Below, piece after piece: positions 42,464 through 50,775 of a stretch of 64,000 bases of DNA (within the stretch, counting starts at the first letter, position 1; every line of letters starts with the position of its first letter). Source of the stretch: Pelagimonas sp. (GTDB lineage Bacteria > Pseudomonadota > Alphaproteobacteria > Rhodobacterales > Rhodobacteraceae). The stretch is from assembly GCA_025210455.1 (NCBI GenBank), contig JAOARQ010000013.1, positions 248,001 through 312,000 on the forward strand. The letters are read 5' to 3'. The position numbers were made by a program, and so were the translations under genes. The notes beneath the pieces are model-generated. The model was not told the origin of the DNA. It saw only the letters and a program-made list of their open reading frames with translations, and searched no databases.

Positions 42464-43902
42464 TGTCCTCTCTGCGGCTTGGCGGTGTTGCTTTGGTGGT
42501 CGTGGCCTTTGTGCTGGGATTGCTGGCGGCGGCGGTCTGGCTTAGATCTGATGCGCGCTGGAACAGCCATCTGCAACGCGCTGAATTTGCCGGGGCGGTG
42601 CTATATAGCAGCCTGCAATCCGGAGGTGCTCCGCCAATGGACGCACAGATCACCGCCTTGGATGCCGAGGATCAGGCGCGTGCGGATCGGGGGCGGTTTG
42701 ATGCGATTTCCGAGGTGCCGCATCCAGCTCTGGTGACAAATCTGTCGATCCGGTCAAACCCAACTTCTGCGGATCGGGTTCAGCCACTGACACTGGCGAT
42801 CCTGTCACCAGATCTGCGCTATCCTTTGTCTGGGGTTTCAGCGCGCGCGGCTTTGTCGCCGTCTGAAACCATGGCCAGTGTCACCCGACTGATGGCCACC
42901 TTTTGCAGCACCCCTGTGATGCTGGCTAAGTCGAGCGCGGGCCAGTGGTTGCGGATTGATGCACCCAAGATCTGGGGTTGCAGTGCCGCGCCCACGGATT
43001 ATAGGCTGATCGCGGTTGGTATGGCGCTGGTCTCTCTGGCGATTTTGATCACGCGGGTGTTGAACAGTTCAGCGCAGTTCACCGAATTTGCGCAAAGGTT
43101 GCGGGATCGCAATCGTATCGGCGGCCCCGAGGTCTATACCGCAGAAGGGGTGCAAGAGCTGCAAGATATCGTTGCAGCGGTGAACAGCCATCTTGAGATT
43201 GAGCGCGACAGGCTGTCAGAGAGGGCAGCGGTATTGTCCGGGGTGACCCATGATCTGGGAACGCCCGCCACCCGTCTGAAACTGCGCACCGCCCTGATCG
43301 CGGATGCGGAACTGCGTTCCAAGCTGGAATCCGACATCGACAAGATGACAGAGATCATCGAAAGCGTTCTGACCTACACGCGCTCGGAACTGGATGCAGA
43401 AACGCCGCGCCAGATTTCGCTGACTTCGCTGATTGAATCTATCGTGGATGATTATCAGGATATCGGCAGCCCGGTTGTGTTTCAGGCGGCGGATGCCCTG
43501 TCTGTTCTTGGGGGGCGGTCGCTGTTTATGTCGCGGCAAGGCACTGGATCACTGCCTGCGGATGATAAGGTGATTATCACCGGGCGTCCGGTGGCCCTTG
43601 GGCGGGCAGTTTCCAATCTGATCGACAACGCGCTGAAATATGGGCGCCGTGCGACGGTGGGGTTGGAAAAGGACGCAGACTACGCAACCATCATCGTCGA
43701 AGACGAGGGCACTACTGTCACAGCGCAGGATGTGGAAGTTCTGGCTGCCCCGTTCAAACGCGGCAGCAACACCAAGGTGATTGCAGGGCACGGGTTGGGG
43801 CTGACGATCGTATCTTCAATCGTCAATCTTCACGGCGGCACAATGACATTCGAACCGGGTGCCAGGGGGCTGCGCGTCAAGATCACCATTCGGCGGCAAT
43901 AG
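42460..43902 (+). CDS. Sensor histidine kinase
   Basis: A 480-aa membrane kinase. TM1 lies at about 6-28 and TM2 at about 183-203, enclosing a 155-residue periplasmic sensor with two Cys (FCSTPV, WGCSAAP). A HAMP-like linker leads to the H-box GVTHDLGTPATRLKLR, then N-box SNLIDNALKYGRRATV, G1 VEDEGTTVTAQDV and G2 GHGLGLTIVSSIVNLHGG. The G1 box lacks the usual D-x-G-x-G spacing (DEGTT), but the rest is intact. ATG 42460 overlaps the regulator gene; ATG 42463 has better SD spacing. Partner of the adjacent regulator. Confidence 0.92.
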   Translation: MMSSLRLGGVALVVVAFVLGLLAAAVWLRSDARWNSHLQRAEFAGAVLYSSLQSGGAPPMDAQITALDAEDQARADRGRFDAISEVPHPALVTNLSIRSNPTSADRVQPLTLAILSPDLRYPLSGVSARAALSPSETMASVTRLMATFCSTPVMLAKSSAGQWLRIDAPKIWGCSAAPTDYRLIAVGMALVSLAILITRVLNSSAQFTEFAQRLRDRNRIGGPEVYTAEGVQELQDIVAAVNSHLEIERDRLSERAAVLSGVTHDLGTPATRLKLRTALIADAELRSKLESDIDKMTEIIESVLTYTRSELDAETPRQISLTSLIESIVDDYQDIGSPVVFQAADALSVLGGRSLFMSRQGTGSLPADDKVIITGRPVALGRAVSNLIDNALKYGRRATVGLEKDADYATIIVEDEGTTVTAQDVEVLAAPFKRGSNTKVIAGHGLGLTIVSSIVNLHGGTMTFEPGARGLRVKITIRRQ

Positions 43903-44034
43903 GAGTAGATGGTGAAATTCGTGCAGATTTTCTGCAACAGCTTGAAACGCGCCTTGGCTCTTGGCTAGAGTTTCCATAATTAGACAGCTTAGCGGGATCG
44001 CATACTATATCCTGTGCTTTCTGGGGGTAACTTT

Positions 44035-44469
44035 GTGGATAAAAACGTCACGCATCTGGTCAAGCTTAGCGTCGGGACCGAAAGTATCGAAGGTCTTGAA
44101 GACTGGCAGTACAGTTATGCGCAGCGCTTTGCAGATGGGTTTCCCCGCCATATCACCCGTATGTTTCCAAAGCGTAGCGCAGAGATTCTGGCAGGCGGAT
44201 CAATCTATTGGGTGATCAAAGGTCAGATCCAATGCCGCCAGCGCATTTTGCGGTTGGATCGGGTGGAGGCCGAGGATGGTACGCCCCACTGCGCGATTGT
44301 GCTGGATCCTAAGATCGTGCGCACAACATCCGCACCCAAACGCCCATTTCAGGGCTGGCGGTATCTGTCGGATGAGGATGCCCCAAAGGACCTGCCCAAG
44401 AATCGCCAGAGCGAAGATCAGCTTCCGCCAGAGCTGGCTGGGGCGCTTGCCGAGATTGGCGTGCTGTAA
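44035..44469 (+). CDS. DUF1489 family protein
   Basis: A 144-aa soluble protein of a family restricted mainly to alphaproteobacteria: THLVKLSVGTESIEGLEDWQ near the N terminus, HITRMFPKRSAEILAGGSIY, WVIKGQIQCRQRILRL and PKRPFQGWRYLSDEDAP are its conserved blocks. Function is unknown. I chose GTG 44035 because GGGGGT lies 6-7 bases before it; GTG 44014 is the longer option. A hairpin at 44478-44498 follows the stop codon. Confidence 0.85.
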   Translation: MDKNVTHLVKLSVGTESIEGLEDWQYSYAQRFADGFPRHITRMFPKRSAEILAGGSIYWVIKGQIQCRQRILRLDRVEAEDGTPHCAIVLDPKIVRTTSAPKRPFQGWRYLSDEDAPKDLPKNRQSEDQLPPELAGALAEIGVL

Positions 44470-44477
44470 CATCTGGA

Positions 44478-44498
44478 CCTGCCCGTTTTCTGGGCAGG
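44478..44498 (+). terminator. Hairpin after the DUF1489 gene
   Basis: CCTGCCC (44478-44484) pairs with GGGCAGG (44492-44498) over a GTTTTCT loop, 8 bp after the stop codon. No U-tract follows, so termination would be weak or Rho-assisted. Confidence 0.45.
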
Positions 44499-44594
44499 GT
44501 AGTGCGACAAAGGGTAGACGAATGCGAATTAGATGTTTTTCTGAAACCGATAGCGGTATGCGTTTTTTGATCGCCCGGCAAATCTGAGTACGAC

Positions 44595-45074
44595 ATGGAA
44601 TTTCAAGAGGTCACAAACCGCAACGATGAGATCGAAGAACTGCTGATGCGCCACGCGGCGTTGATGCGGTCATTGTCAGAGGAAGAAAGCTGTCATGTGA
44701 TGACAGCGCAAGAGCTGCGTGCCAGTGGGGCGCAGGTTTTTGGATTGTTTGAAGCCGGGGCTGCTGTGGCTGTGGGCGCTTTGAAGCCCCTGGGGGACAC
44801 TCCTCAAGCCCTTGCGGGCTTTCCTCGTGTGGAACTGAAATCGATGCATGTGCGTCAGGAACGGCGCGGTGCGCAGCTTGGGCGCAAGTTATTGCAGGCG
44901 CTTCTGGCACAGGCAGGGCGGGACGGAGCGCAGAGTGTTTGGTTGGAAACCGGGTCAGACGAAAGTTTTGCAGCGGCACGACGCCTGTATGAGGCCGCAG
45001 GCTTTGAGTATTGCCCACCTTTTGCGGGCTATCTGGAAGATCCGGCAAGTGTTTTCATGACGAAAACCCTGTGA
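44595..45074 (+). CDS. GNAT family N-acetyltransferase with a repeat-encoded insertion
   Basis: A 159-aa acetyltransferase. The acetyl-CoA loop is VRQERRGAQLGRKLLQALLA, preceded by strand VELKSMHV, and followed by SVWLETGSDESFAAARRLYE, AAGFEYCPPFAGY and FMTKTL. Between strands GALKPL and VELKSMHV, about ten residues (DTPQALAGFPR) are encoded by a palindromic repeat shared with 28366-28391; in most GNATs these strands are joined by a much shorter turn. The substrate is unknown. Single gene, 125 bp after DUF1489. Confidence 0.85.
   Translation: MEFQEVTNRNDEIEELLMRHAALMRSLSEEESCHVMTAQELRASGAQVFGLFEAGAAVAVGALKPLGDTPQALAGFPRVELKSMHVRQERRGAQLGRKLLQALLAQAGRDGAQSVWLETGSDESFAAARRLYEAAGFEYCPPFAGYLEDPASVFMTKTL
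44804..44829. repeat. Palindromic repeat copy B, inside a GNAT gene
   Basis: Stem AAGCCC-TTGC-GGGCTT at 44806-44821 followed by TCCTCG; 23 of 26 positions match 28366-28391, and two of the three differences are in the loop. It is in frame in the acetyltransferase gene and encodes PQALAGFPR. Confidence 0.65.
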
Positions 45075-45116
45075 GGTAAGGCAGGCAGCCGGATCGGCTG
45101 CCCTGGACCACTTTGG

Positions 45117-45878
45117 TCAGTCTGCAGCGCTAAGGCCCAGATCTTGCAAGATCGCTTTGGTCTCTGACTCCCAACGGGACTTTAGCTCGCTGTTGGAGGT
45201 TTTGCGCAACCCATATTTTTTTAGGGTCTCAGCCTTGGCAGAGACATCAGCCCCAAACGAGGCTGCCACACGCGGCCACCAGTAGGCGACAGATGCCTCA
45301 AGCGCCGCTTTGTCTTCGGTGACAGCCAGCTTGGTCAGCCCCTCGGCTGCAAGTTCGGCGTGACGCGCCTCAATAGGGGCGATGGCGCGAAAGGCCTCGG
45401 CAAGTGGCTGATAAGAGACCATCGAAAACTCGGCCAGTTGTACCGCAACAGCGCGCCCCATCAGCAGGTTCATCACCACCGAATCCGCCCAGCCATCCAG
45501 AGGATAGTTGAACACCGCCAGTCGCATATCCTGCTCTGATCGGGTGGCGCCAATGTCGGCATCACGATCCAGCCGGGCGGTCCAGGGATGGTGATTGGCA
45601 TATTTCGCCTCATCCACACCGAACTGCCCCATAATCTTTAACACGCGGTCGGCGTTATCAGTTTTCTCCAGCACGATTTTGGCCGCTGCGATGCGTTCCT
45701 TGATGCCGGGGCCTGTGTTGATCACATCGGCAAAGCCCGCTGCGCCGGCCAGTTCGGAATCCACAAAGGTGGCCATCAGCTTCATCAATTCCGCCCGATA
45801 GCGCGCAGGCACATTCGTTGGGTTGGTCAAAACCCCACCTTTTTCCAGATAGCTTTCAATGCTCATCTCTTCGGACAT
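45117..45878 (-). CDS. Phenylacetic acid catabolic (PaaA/PaaC-like) ferritin-fold protein
   Basis: A 253-aa protein following paaE on the same strand. It belongs to the PF05138-like diiron-type helical fold: ATFVDSELAGAAGFADVINT and IAPIEARHAELAAEGL give candidate carboxylate and E-x2-H ligands, but the E-x2-H of the first half is not seen, so a complete diiron site is uncertain. GGAGG precedes ATG 45878. A terminator-like hairpin separates it from paaE, so it is probably expressed at a lower level. Its role in phenylacetyl-CoA epoxidation is not established. Confidence 0.78.
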   Translation of the reverse strand: MSEEMSIESYLEKGGVLTNPTNVPARYRAELMKLMATFVDSELAGAAGFADVINTGPGIKERIAAAKIVLEKTDNADRVLKIMGQFGVDEAKYANHHPWTARLDRDADIGATRSEQDMRLAVFNYPLDGWADSVVMNLLMGRAVAVQLAEFSMVSYQPLAEAFRAIAPIEARHAELAAEGLTKLAVTEDKAALEASVAYWWPRVAASFGADVSAKAETLKKYGLRKTSNSELKSRWESETKAILQDLGLSAAD

Positions 45879-45890
45879 TTTATCCTCCCA

Positions 45891-45919
45891 AAACAAAAGG
45901 GGCCGCGAGGGGCCCCTTT
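45891..45919 (-). terminator. Terminator-like hairpin between paaE and the PaaA-like gene
   Basis: AAAGGGGCC (45896-45904) and GGCCCCTTT (45911-45919) form a 9-bp stem with a 6-nt loop. On the minus strand the stem is followed by UUUUGUUUU, so this is an intrinsic terminator placed inside the operon, 17 bp before the next start codon. Confidence 0.7.
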
Positions 45920-45927
45920 GAATTTCC

Positions 45928-47004
45928 TTACTGATCGAAATCGACGACAACCTTATCTGTCACCGGGTAGGCTTGGCAGGACAGCACATAGCCTTTCTCA
46001 ACTTCGTAATCTTCCAATGCGTGGTTTGTGACCATGTCTACTTCGCCCTCCAGCACGCGGCAGCGGCAGGTTGAGCACACACCGGCCTTGCAGGCGTAAG
46101 GCGCGTCGATCTTGTTTTCCAGCGCGGCGTCCAGAACAGTCAGGTCTTTTGAGACATCAACGGTCTGCGTTGCCCCATCGACAACAATCGAAACGCTGGC
46201 CTGATTGCCACCAGCGGCCGCGTCTTTCGACACAGCGCGCTTTTTGGCGCGGCCTGGCTGGCTAGAGGCAAAGAGTTCGAATTTGATCTGGCTTTCCTCC
46301 AGACCCGCAGTGCGCAAAGCCGCGGCGATGCCCAGCATCATCGGTTCAGGTCCGCAGATAAAGGCTGTGTCGACCGAAGGAATGTCGATCCAGCCTGAAT
46401 TGAACAGAGCGGCACATTTTTCTTCGGTCACCAGACCGGTGAAAAGATCGATTTCCTGCGCATCCGATTCCAGAATATGGATTACATTGAACCGACCCAT
46501 AAATATGTTCTTCAGGTCTTCCAGCTCTTCGCGGAACATGATCGTGTTCACGCCTTTGTTTGCGTAGACCAGTGTAAAGGCAGACTGCGGTTCTTGGGCC
46601 AGCGTCGTCTTGATGATCGACAGCACAGGCGTGATGCCCGACCCACCGGCAAAGCCCAGATAGGTTTTTTCGTTTGCCGCATCCAGAGCGGTGAAAAAGC
46701 CGCCCATGGGGGGCATGGCTTCGATGGTATCGCCGATCTTCAGCTCTTCATTGGCCCAGGTAGAAAAGGCGCCGCCGTCCACGCGTTTGATGCCAACCTG
46801 CAAGATGCCTTCATCTTTGCCAGCACAGATCGAATAGCTGCGGCGCAGTTCTTCGCCGTCGAAATCATGGCGAAAGGTCAGATACTGACCCTGGGTGAAA
46901 TCAAATTCCTCAGCGGCCCCATTGGTGGGTTTGAGGGTTAGAACCACCGCGTCGCGGATGGTTTTGTGAATGTCTGTCACTTCTAGTTCGTGAAAGCGCG
47001 CCAT
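45928..47004 (-). CDS. paaE: Phenylacetyl-CoA epoxidase reductase subunit PaaE
   Basis: A 358-aa ferredoxin-NADP reductase type protein that delivers electrons to the PaaAC oxygenase. FAD-binding RRSYSICAGKDEG near 70, NAD-binding GFAGGSGITPVLSI near 115, and a C-terminal plant-type 2Fe-2S domain with PYACKAGVCSTCRCRVLEG and the last Cys in LSCQAYP. Start 47004 has GGAGG upstream. It follows paaD with a 13-bp gap to that gene's stop. Confidence 0.95.
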   Translation of the reverse strand: MARFHELEVTDIHKTIRDAVVLTLKPTNGAAEEFDFTQGQYLTFRHDFDGEELRRSYSICAGKDEGILQVGIKRVDGGAFSTWANEELKIGDTIEAMPPMGGFFTALDAANEKTYLGFAGGSGITPVLSIIKTTLAQEPQSAFTLVYANKGVNTIMFREELEDLKNIFMGRFNVIHILESDAQEIDLFTGLVTEEKCAALFNSGWIDIPSVDTAFICGPEPMMLGIAAALRTAGLEESQIKFELFASSQPGRAKKRAVSKDAAAGGNQASVSIVVDGATQTVDVSKDLTVLDAALENKIDAPYACKAGVCSTCRCRVLEGEVDMVTNHALEDYEVEKGYVLSCQAYPVTDKVVVDFDQ

Positions 47005-47017
47005 TGGTTGTCCTCCC

Positions 47018-47479
47018 TCAGATGCACTTGAAATATTCGAATGGCTCAAGGCAGTCCTGGCAGCGCCATTGTGCCTTGCATGGGGTTGAGCCGAACTGGC
47101 TCAGCTTTTCGAGATGTGCGCCGCCGCAATGGGGGCAGCGCTGGGGGCCGCCCGCAGGTTGCGGAGGGGCGATCCCGTATTTTTCCAGCGCGTCCCGCGC
47201 CTTGTCTGACATCCAGTCTGTCGTCCAGGCTGGGGCAAGCTGCTGTTTCAGCTTGATATCTGTCATGCCGCAATCGCGCAGCCGGGTCTCGATATCCATA
47301 TTGATCATCGAGGTCGCCGGGCAGCCGGAATAGGTCGGTGTCACAGAGACCACGCAGGTTTCACCGAGAAATTCCACATTTCGGATAATGCCCAGATCCA
47401 CAAGGGTGATCACGGGAATTTCCGGGTCGGGGATGGTTTCCAGCCATTCCCATACCTGTTCAACACTCGGCTGGGTCAT
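47018..47479 (-). CDS. paaD: Phenylacetyl-CoA epoxidase subunit PaaD
   Basis: A 153-aa DUF59/MIP18-type protein, thought to assist Fe-S or diiron-centre assembly of the Paa epoxygenase. The DUF59 core is IPDPEIPVITLVDLGIIRNV with SVTPTYSGCPATSMINMDIE. The C terminus carries a zinc-ribbon-like set, CPHCGG followed by C-x9-C-x2-C (CKAQWRCQDC), as in PaaD proteins. It lies between paaC and paaE. Confidence 0.94.
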   Translation of the reverse strand: MTQPSVEQVWEWLETIPDPEIPVITLVDLGIIRNVEFLGETCVVSVTPTYSGCPATSMINMDIETRLRDCGMTDIKLKQQLAPAWTTDWMSDKARDALEKYGIAPPQPAGGPQRCPHCGGAHLEKLSQFGSTPCKAQWRCQDCLEPFEYFKCI

Positions 47480-47532
47480 TGTCCTAAGTCCTTGCGGTGT
47501 GTCACACGGCCCGTATCTGGGCCGCGTTCAGA

Positions 47533-48297
47533 TCACCATTCGCAACCGGGATAGGCGCGTTGCAGCCACTGCATGGTGGTTAGCAGGTGGCCCAGATGCT
47601 CGGTGTGCATATAGCCCGTGCGCCCGCCCTTGTGCGCATAAGCGCTGTCTGGAAGCGTCAGCGTTGCCTCTGCCAGAACACGACCGATCAGCGCATCATA
47701 TTCAGCACGCAGGCCTGCTGGATCGGGGGCGATACCAGCCTCAGCCATGGCGGCGTCAATGTCGTCACTTTCGAACAGCTCGCCAACATAGGGCCAGAGG
47801 TAGTCCAGCGCCTCTTGCATGCGGGCATGGCTTTCCTCGGTGCCGTCCCCCAGACCCACAACCGTGTCAGCAGAACGTTCTACGTGATAGGCCACCTCTT
47901 TCGAGGCCTTGGCGGCAATCGCCGCGACAGTTTCATCACTTGATTTCATCAAGCGGCCCATCAGCACGGATTGGAAGGCATCAAACAGGAACTGGCGCAG
48001 CAAGGTGCGGCCAAAATCGCCATTGGGCAGTTCCACCAGCAGGACATTGCGGAAATCCCAGGCATCGCGCAGGAAGGCCAGATCATCAGCGCTTTTGCCT
48101 TCGCCCTGCACTTCGGCGGCATAGCTCAGCCACATCTGGGTTTGCCCGATCAGATCCAGCGCGGTATTGGCCAGCGCGATGTCTTCTTCCAGGATGGGCG
48201 AGTGGCCACACCATTCCGACACCCGATGGCCCAGAATCAGCGTGTTATCGCCCTGACGCAGCAGGAACTGCAGCAGTTTGGTTTTTTCAGCGGCCAT
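47533..48297 (-). CDS. paaC: Phenylacetyl-CoA epoxidase structural subunit PaaC
   Basis: A 254-aa ferritin-fold protein that forms the structural partner of the catalytic PaaA. Conserved blocks: LLRQGDNTLILGHRVSEWCG, HSPILEEDIALANTALDLIG, SKEVAYHVERSADTVVGLGD, and HTEHLGHLLTTMQWLQRAYP at the end. Start 48297 overlaps the paaB stop by one base. Part of the paaABCDE operon. Confidence 0.95.
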   Translation of the reverse strand: MAAEKTKLLQFLLRQGDNTLILGHRVSEWCGHSPILEEDIALANTALDLIGQTQMWLSYAAEVQGEGKSADDLAFLRDAWDFRNVLLVELPNGDFGRTLLRQFLFDAFQSVLMGRLMKSSDETVAAIAAKASKEVAYHVERSADTVVGLGDGTEESHARMQEALDYLWPYVGELFESDDIDAAMAEAGIAPDPAGLRAEYDALIGRVLAEATLTLPDSAYAHKGGRTGYMHTEHLGHLLTTMQWLQRAYPGCEW

Positions 48298-48581
48298 TAC
48301 ATGTGCCCCACTTCTTCCGGAATGTCGAAGAAGGTCGGGTGGCGGTAAACTTTGCTTTCCGACGGCTCAAACAACGGGCCTTTGTCGCCCGGCGCTGTGG
48401 CTGCGATGTGCTTGGCCTCAACCACCCAGATCGACACACCTTCGTTGCGGCGGGTGTACACATCGCGGGCGTTTTTGATGGCCATATCCGCATCAGGCGC
48501 GTGCAGCGATCCCACGTGACGGTGGCTCATGCCATGCTGACCACGGATGAAGATTTCCCAAAGGGGCCATTCGTTTTTCAT
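48297..48581 (-). CDS. paaB: Phenylacetyl-CoA epoxidase subunit PaaB
   Basis: A 94-aa small subunit. It has the family pattern WPLWEIFIRGQHGMSHRHVG, SLHAPDADMAIKNARDVYTR, and RNEGVSIWVVEAKHI. PaaB bridges PaaAC dimers in the E. coli complex. It lies 23 bp after paaA and overlaps paaC by one base. Confidence 0.95.
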   Translation of the reverse strand: MKNEWPLWEIFIRGQHGMSHRHVGSLHAPDADMAIKNARDVYTRRNEGVSIWVVEAKHIAATAPGDKGPLFEPSESKVYRHPTFFDIPEEVGHM

Positions 48582-48604
48582 GAGCAGGTCTCCTCCTGGC
48601 TGGC

Positions 48605-49597
48605 TTATTCTGCTGCAAGCTTGGCAGCGGATTTTTTGCGTGCGTGGGCAAGCAGGCCATCACGGACCCACTGGCCGTCATCCCATGCTTTGCGGCGCGC
48701 GGTCAGGCGATCCACATTGCACGGGCCATTGCCTTTGATGATGTTGAAGAATTCGGACCAGTCCGGATCCGAGAAATCATAGTGGCCGCGTTCTTCGTTC
48801 CATTTGATACCGGGGTCAGGCAGATCCAGCCCAAGGTATTCAATCTGCGGCACAGTCTGATCCACAAACTGCTGGCGCAGTTCATCGTTGGTTTTCACTT
48901 TGATCTTCCAGGCCATCGACTGTTCAGTGTTGGTCGATTCACTGTCATTCGGGCCGAACATCATGATCGCCGGGAACCACAGGCGGTTCACCGCATCCTG
49001 TGCCTGACGCTTTTGTTCCGGGGTGCCAAAGGCCATTTTTGAAATCGCATGATAGCCCTGACGCGCGTGAAAGCTTTCTTCTTTGCAGATGCGGATCATC
49101 GCGCGGGAATAGGGGCCATAAGATGTGCGTTGCAGCGCCACCTGATTCACGATCGCCGCACCATCAACCAGCCAGCCCACCGCGCCGATATCGGCCCAGT
49201 TGAGAGTGGGATAGTTGAAGATCGAAGAATACTTCATCCGGCCTTCATGCAGCAGGCGCACCATTTCATCGCGGGTTTCCCCCAGCGTTTCAGCGGCTGA
49301 ATACAGATAAAGACCGTGCCCGGCTTCATCCTGAACCTTGGCCAGCAGGATTGCCTTGCGCTCCAGTGTTGGCGCACGGGTGATCCAGTTGCCCTCGGGC
49401 AATTGGCCGACCACTTCGGAATGCGCATGCTGGCCGATCTGACGGATCAGCGTGCGACGATAATCATCCGGCATCCAGTCGCGTGGTTCGATCTTGATGT
49501 CGTTGTCGATCTTATCCTGGAACGCGCGCTCCTGGTCGCTCATCTCATCCCGAGACTTCACGCCCTTGGCTGCGGTCTTGATCATCTGTGCGTACAT
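48605..49597 (-). CDS. paaA: Phenylacetyl-CoA epoxidase catalytic subunit PaaA
   Basis: A 330-aa diiron oxygenase subunit that epoxidises the ring of phenylacetyl-CoA. Ligand motifs: [20 protein letters not shown] (E-x2-H) and [15 protein letters not shown] (E-x2-H in EESFH). Other conserved parts are [20 protein letters not shown] and [17 protein letters not shown]. First gene of the operon, divergent from paaX. Confidence 0.96.
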   Translation of the reverse strand: MYAQMIKTAAKGVKSRDEMSDQERAFQDKIDNDIKIEPRDWMPDDYRRTLIRQIGQHAHSEVVGQLPEGNWITRAPTLERKAILLAKVQDEAGHGLYLYSAAETLGETRDEMVRLLHEGRMKYSSIFNYPTLNWADIGAVGWLVDGAAIVNQVALQRTSYGPYSRAMIRICKEESFHARQGYHAISKMAFGTPEQKRQAQDAVNRLWFPAIMMFGPNDSESTNTEQSMAWKIKVKTNDELRQQFVDQTVPQIEYLGLDLPDPGIKWNEERGHYDFSDPDWSEFFNIIKGNGPCNVDRLTARRKAWDDGQWVRDGLLAHARKKSAAKLAAE

Positions 49598-49734
49598 CCT
49601 GGCTCTCCTCTGGCTCAGACAGTCTCATGGCAAAGCGGCCCCGTCGCCCACAAACACACCGAAGATGCGCCGCGTTCTCCAACCGCCGGTCCTTCGCATG
49701 TAAAGCTGACCGTATAGTCGGTTTAGTTGCCAGA

Positions 49735-49745
49735 GTGATTCGTGA
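49735..49745. promoter_or_regulatory. Candidate PaaX operator
   Basis: TGATTCGTGAC in the paaA-paaX divergent region resembles the core TGATTCGCG of the E. coli PaaX operator as I recall it. It lies between the two start codons, 138 bp from paaA and 104 bp from paaX. Confidence 0.45.
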
Positions 49746-49753
49746 CAAGAGAA

Positions 49754-49793
49754 ACGTTACACACTTTTGCTCATTTGTCATTTGTGGTAACGT
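49754..49793. promoter_or_regulatory. Inverted repeat in the paaA-paaX intergenic region
   Basis: ACGTTAC (49754-49760) and GTAACGT (49787-49793) are perfect inverted half-sites 26 bp apart, extended by ACA and TGTG on the inner sides. This could be a second regulator site or a looping operator. Confidence 0.4.
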
Positions 49794-49848
49794 ATGGGCG
49801 CAATCTTGGCTGCTGGCCAAGTCAGGCAAGGTGGGATAGAAACGGTTT

Positions 49849-50673
49849 ATGTCTCGTTCGGCAGATCTTTGGTTTGAAAACTCGATTGCAGCGCTGAATG
49901 CGGTTGCCACGCAGCGGGTCTGGTCGGTGATTATTTCCTTGCTCGGGGATATGGCGCTTGCGCCCAGCGATCGCATCAGCGGCCCGGCCATCACACGTAT
50001 TGTCGAACCCATGGGCATCCGACCTGAATCAAAGCGGGTTGCCCTGCATCGGCTGCGCAATGACGGTTGGATCATCAGCGAAAAAGCGGGGCGTCAGAGC
50101 CTGTATGGGCTGACCGAAAACGGCTATCGCCAGAGTGTCGAGGCCGCCCCGAGGATTTACGCCTCCGATGAACGTGCAGCCGGGTGCTGGCAGGCGGTTA
50201 TCTTGCCCCCGCGCGGCATCGGTGATGCATCTGAAAGTGAGGCGCAGCTTTTGGCGCTGGGCTATATCCAGCTGGCGGCGGGGCTGATGATTGGCACACA
50301 GGTGATCAAATCCCCCCCTGACGATGTTCTGATATTAAAACCCACCAATGATGGGATGCCGGATTGGGTCAAATCCCTGTGCGGATCGCAAAGCGCTTTT
50401 CAAAACTATCAAACGCTAGAGACCGCGTTGCAGCAGGTCGATAAACTGGTGTCAAAATCCGTACAGCCAACGCCCGTACAGGTGGCGACACTGCGCACTT
50501 TGATCGTGCATAACTGGCGCCGGGTTCTGTTGTCTCATGCGGATCTACCGCCCGAGTTCTTCCCGCAGGGCTGGCGTGGCTTTGCCTGCCGGGCGCTGGT
50601 GATGTCACTGCTTGAACGGCTGGACCGCCCCGCGCTGCAAGATATCGAAGAGCAGTTTCGCCGCGCGTCTTAG
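49849..50673 (+). CDS. paaX: PaaX family transcriptional repressor
   Basis: A 274-aa regulator whose effector in E. coli is phenylacetyl-CoA. The N-terminal winged helix is at about 30-95 (VWSVIISLLGDMAL, PESKRVALHRLRNDGWIISE, KAGRQSLYGLTENGYRQ), followed by the PaaX central and C-terminal domains (HNWRRVLLSHADLPPEFFPQ, GWRGFACRALV). It is divergent from paaA with a 251-bp shared regulatory region. Confidence 0.93.
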   Translation: MSRSADLWFENSIAALNAVATQRVWSVIISLLGDMALAPSDRISGPAITRIVEPMGIRPESKRVALHRLRNDGWIISEKAGRQSLYGLTENGYRQSVEAAPRIYASDERAAGCWQAVILPPRGIGDASESEAQLLALGYIQLAAGLMIGTQVIKSPPDDVLILKPTNDGMPDWVKSLCGSQSAFQNYQTLETALQQVDKLVSKSVQPTPVQVATLRTLIVHNWRRVLLSHADLPPEFFPQGWRGFACRALVMSLLERLDRPALQDIEEQFRRAS

Positions 50674-50775
50674 AGTAAAGAATTTTTTGAAATTTCCCCT
50701 ATGGTTTGCGGGTGGATAACCTATGTTTTAGGGGCATAGATATTGCCCTGATGCTTTTCACCAATGAGATCCCAG

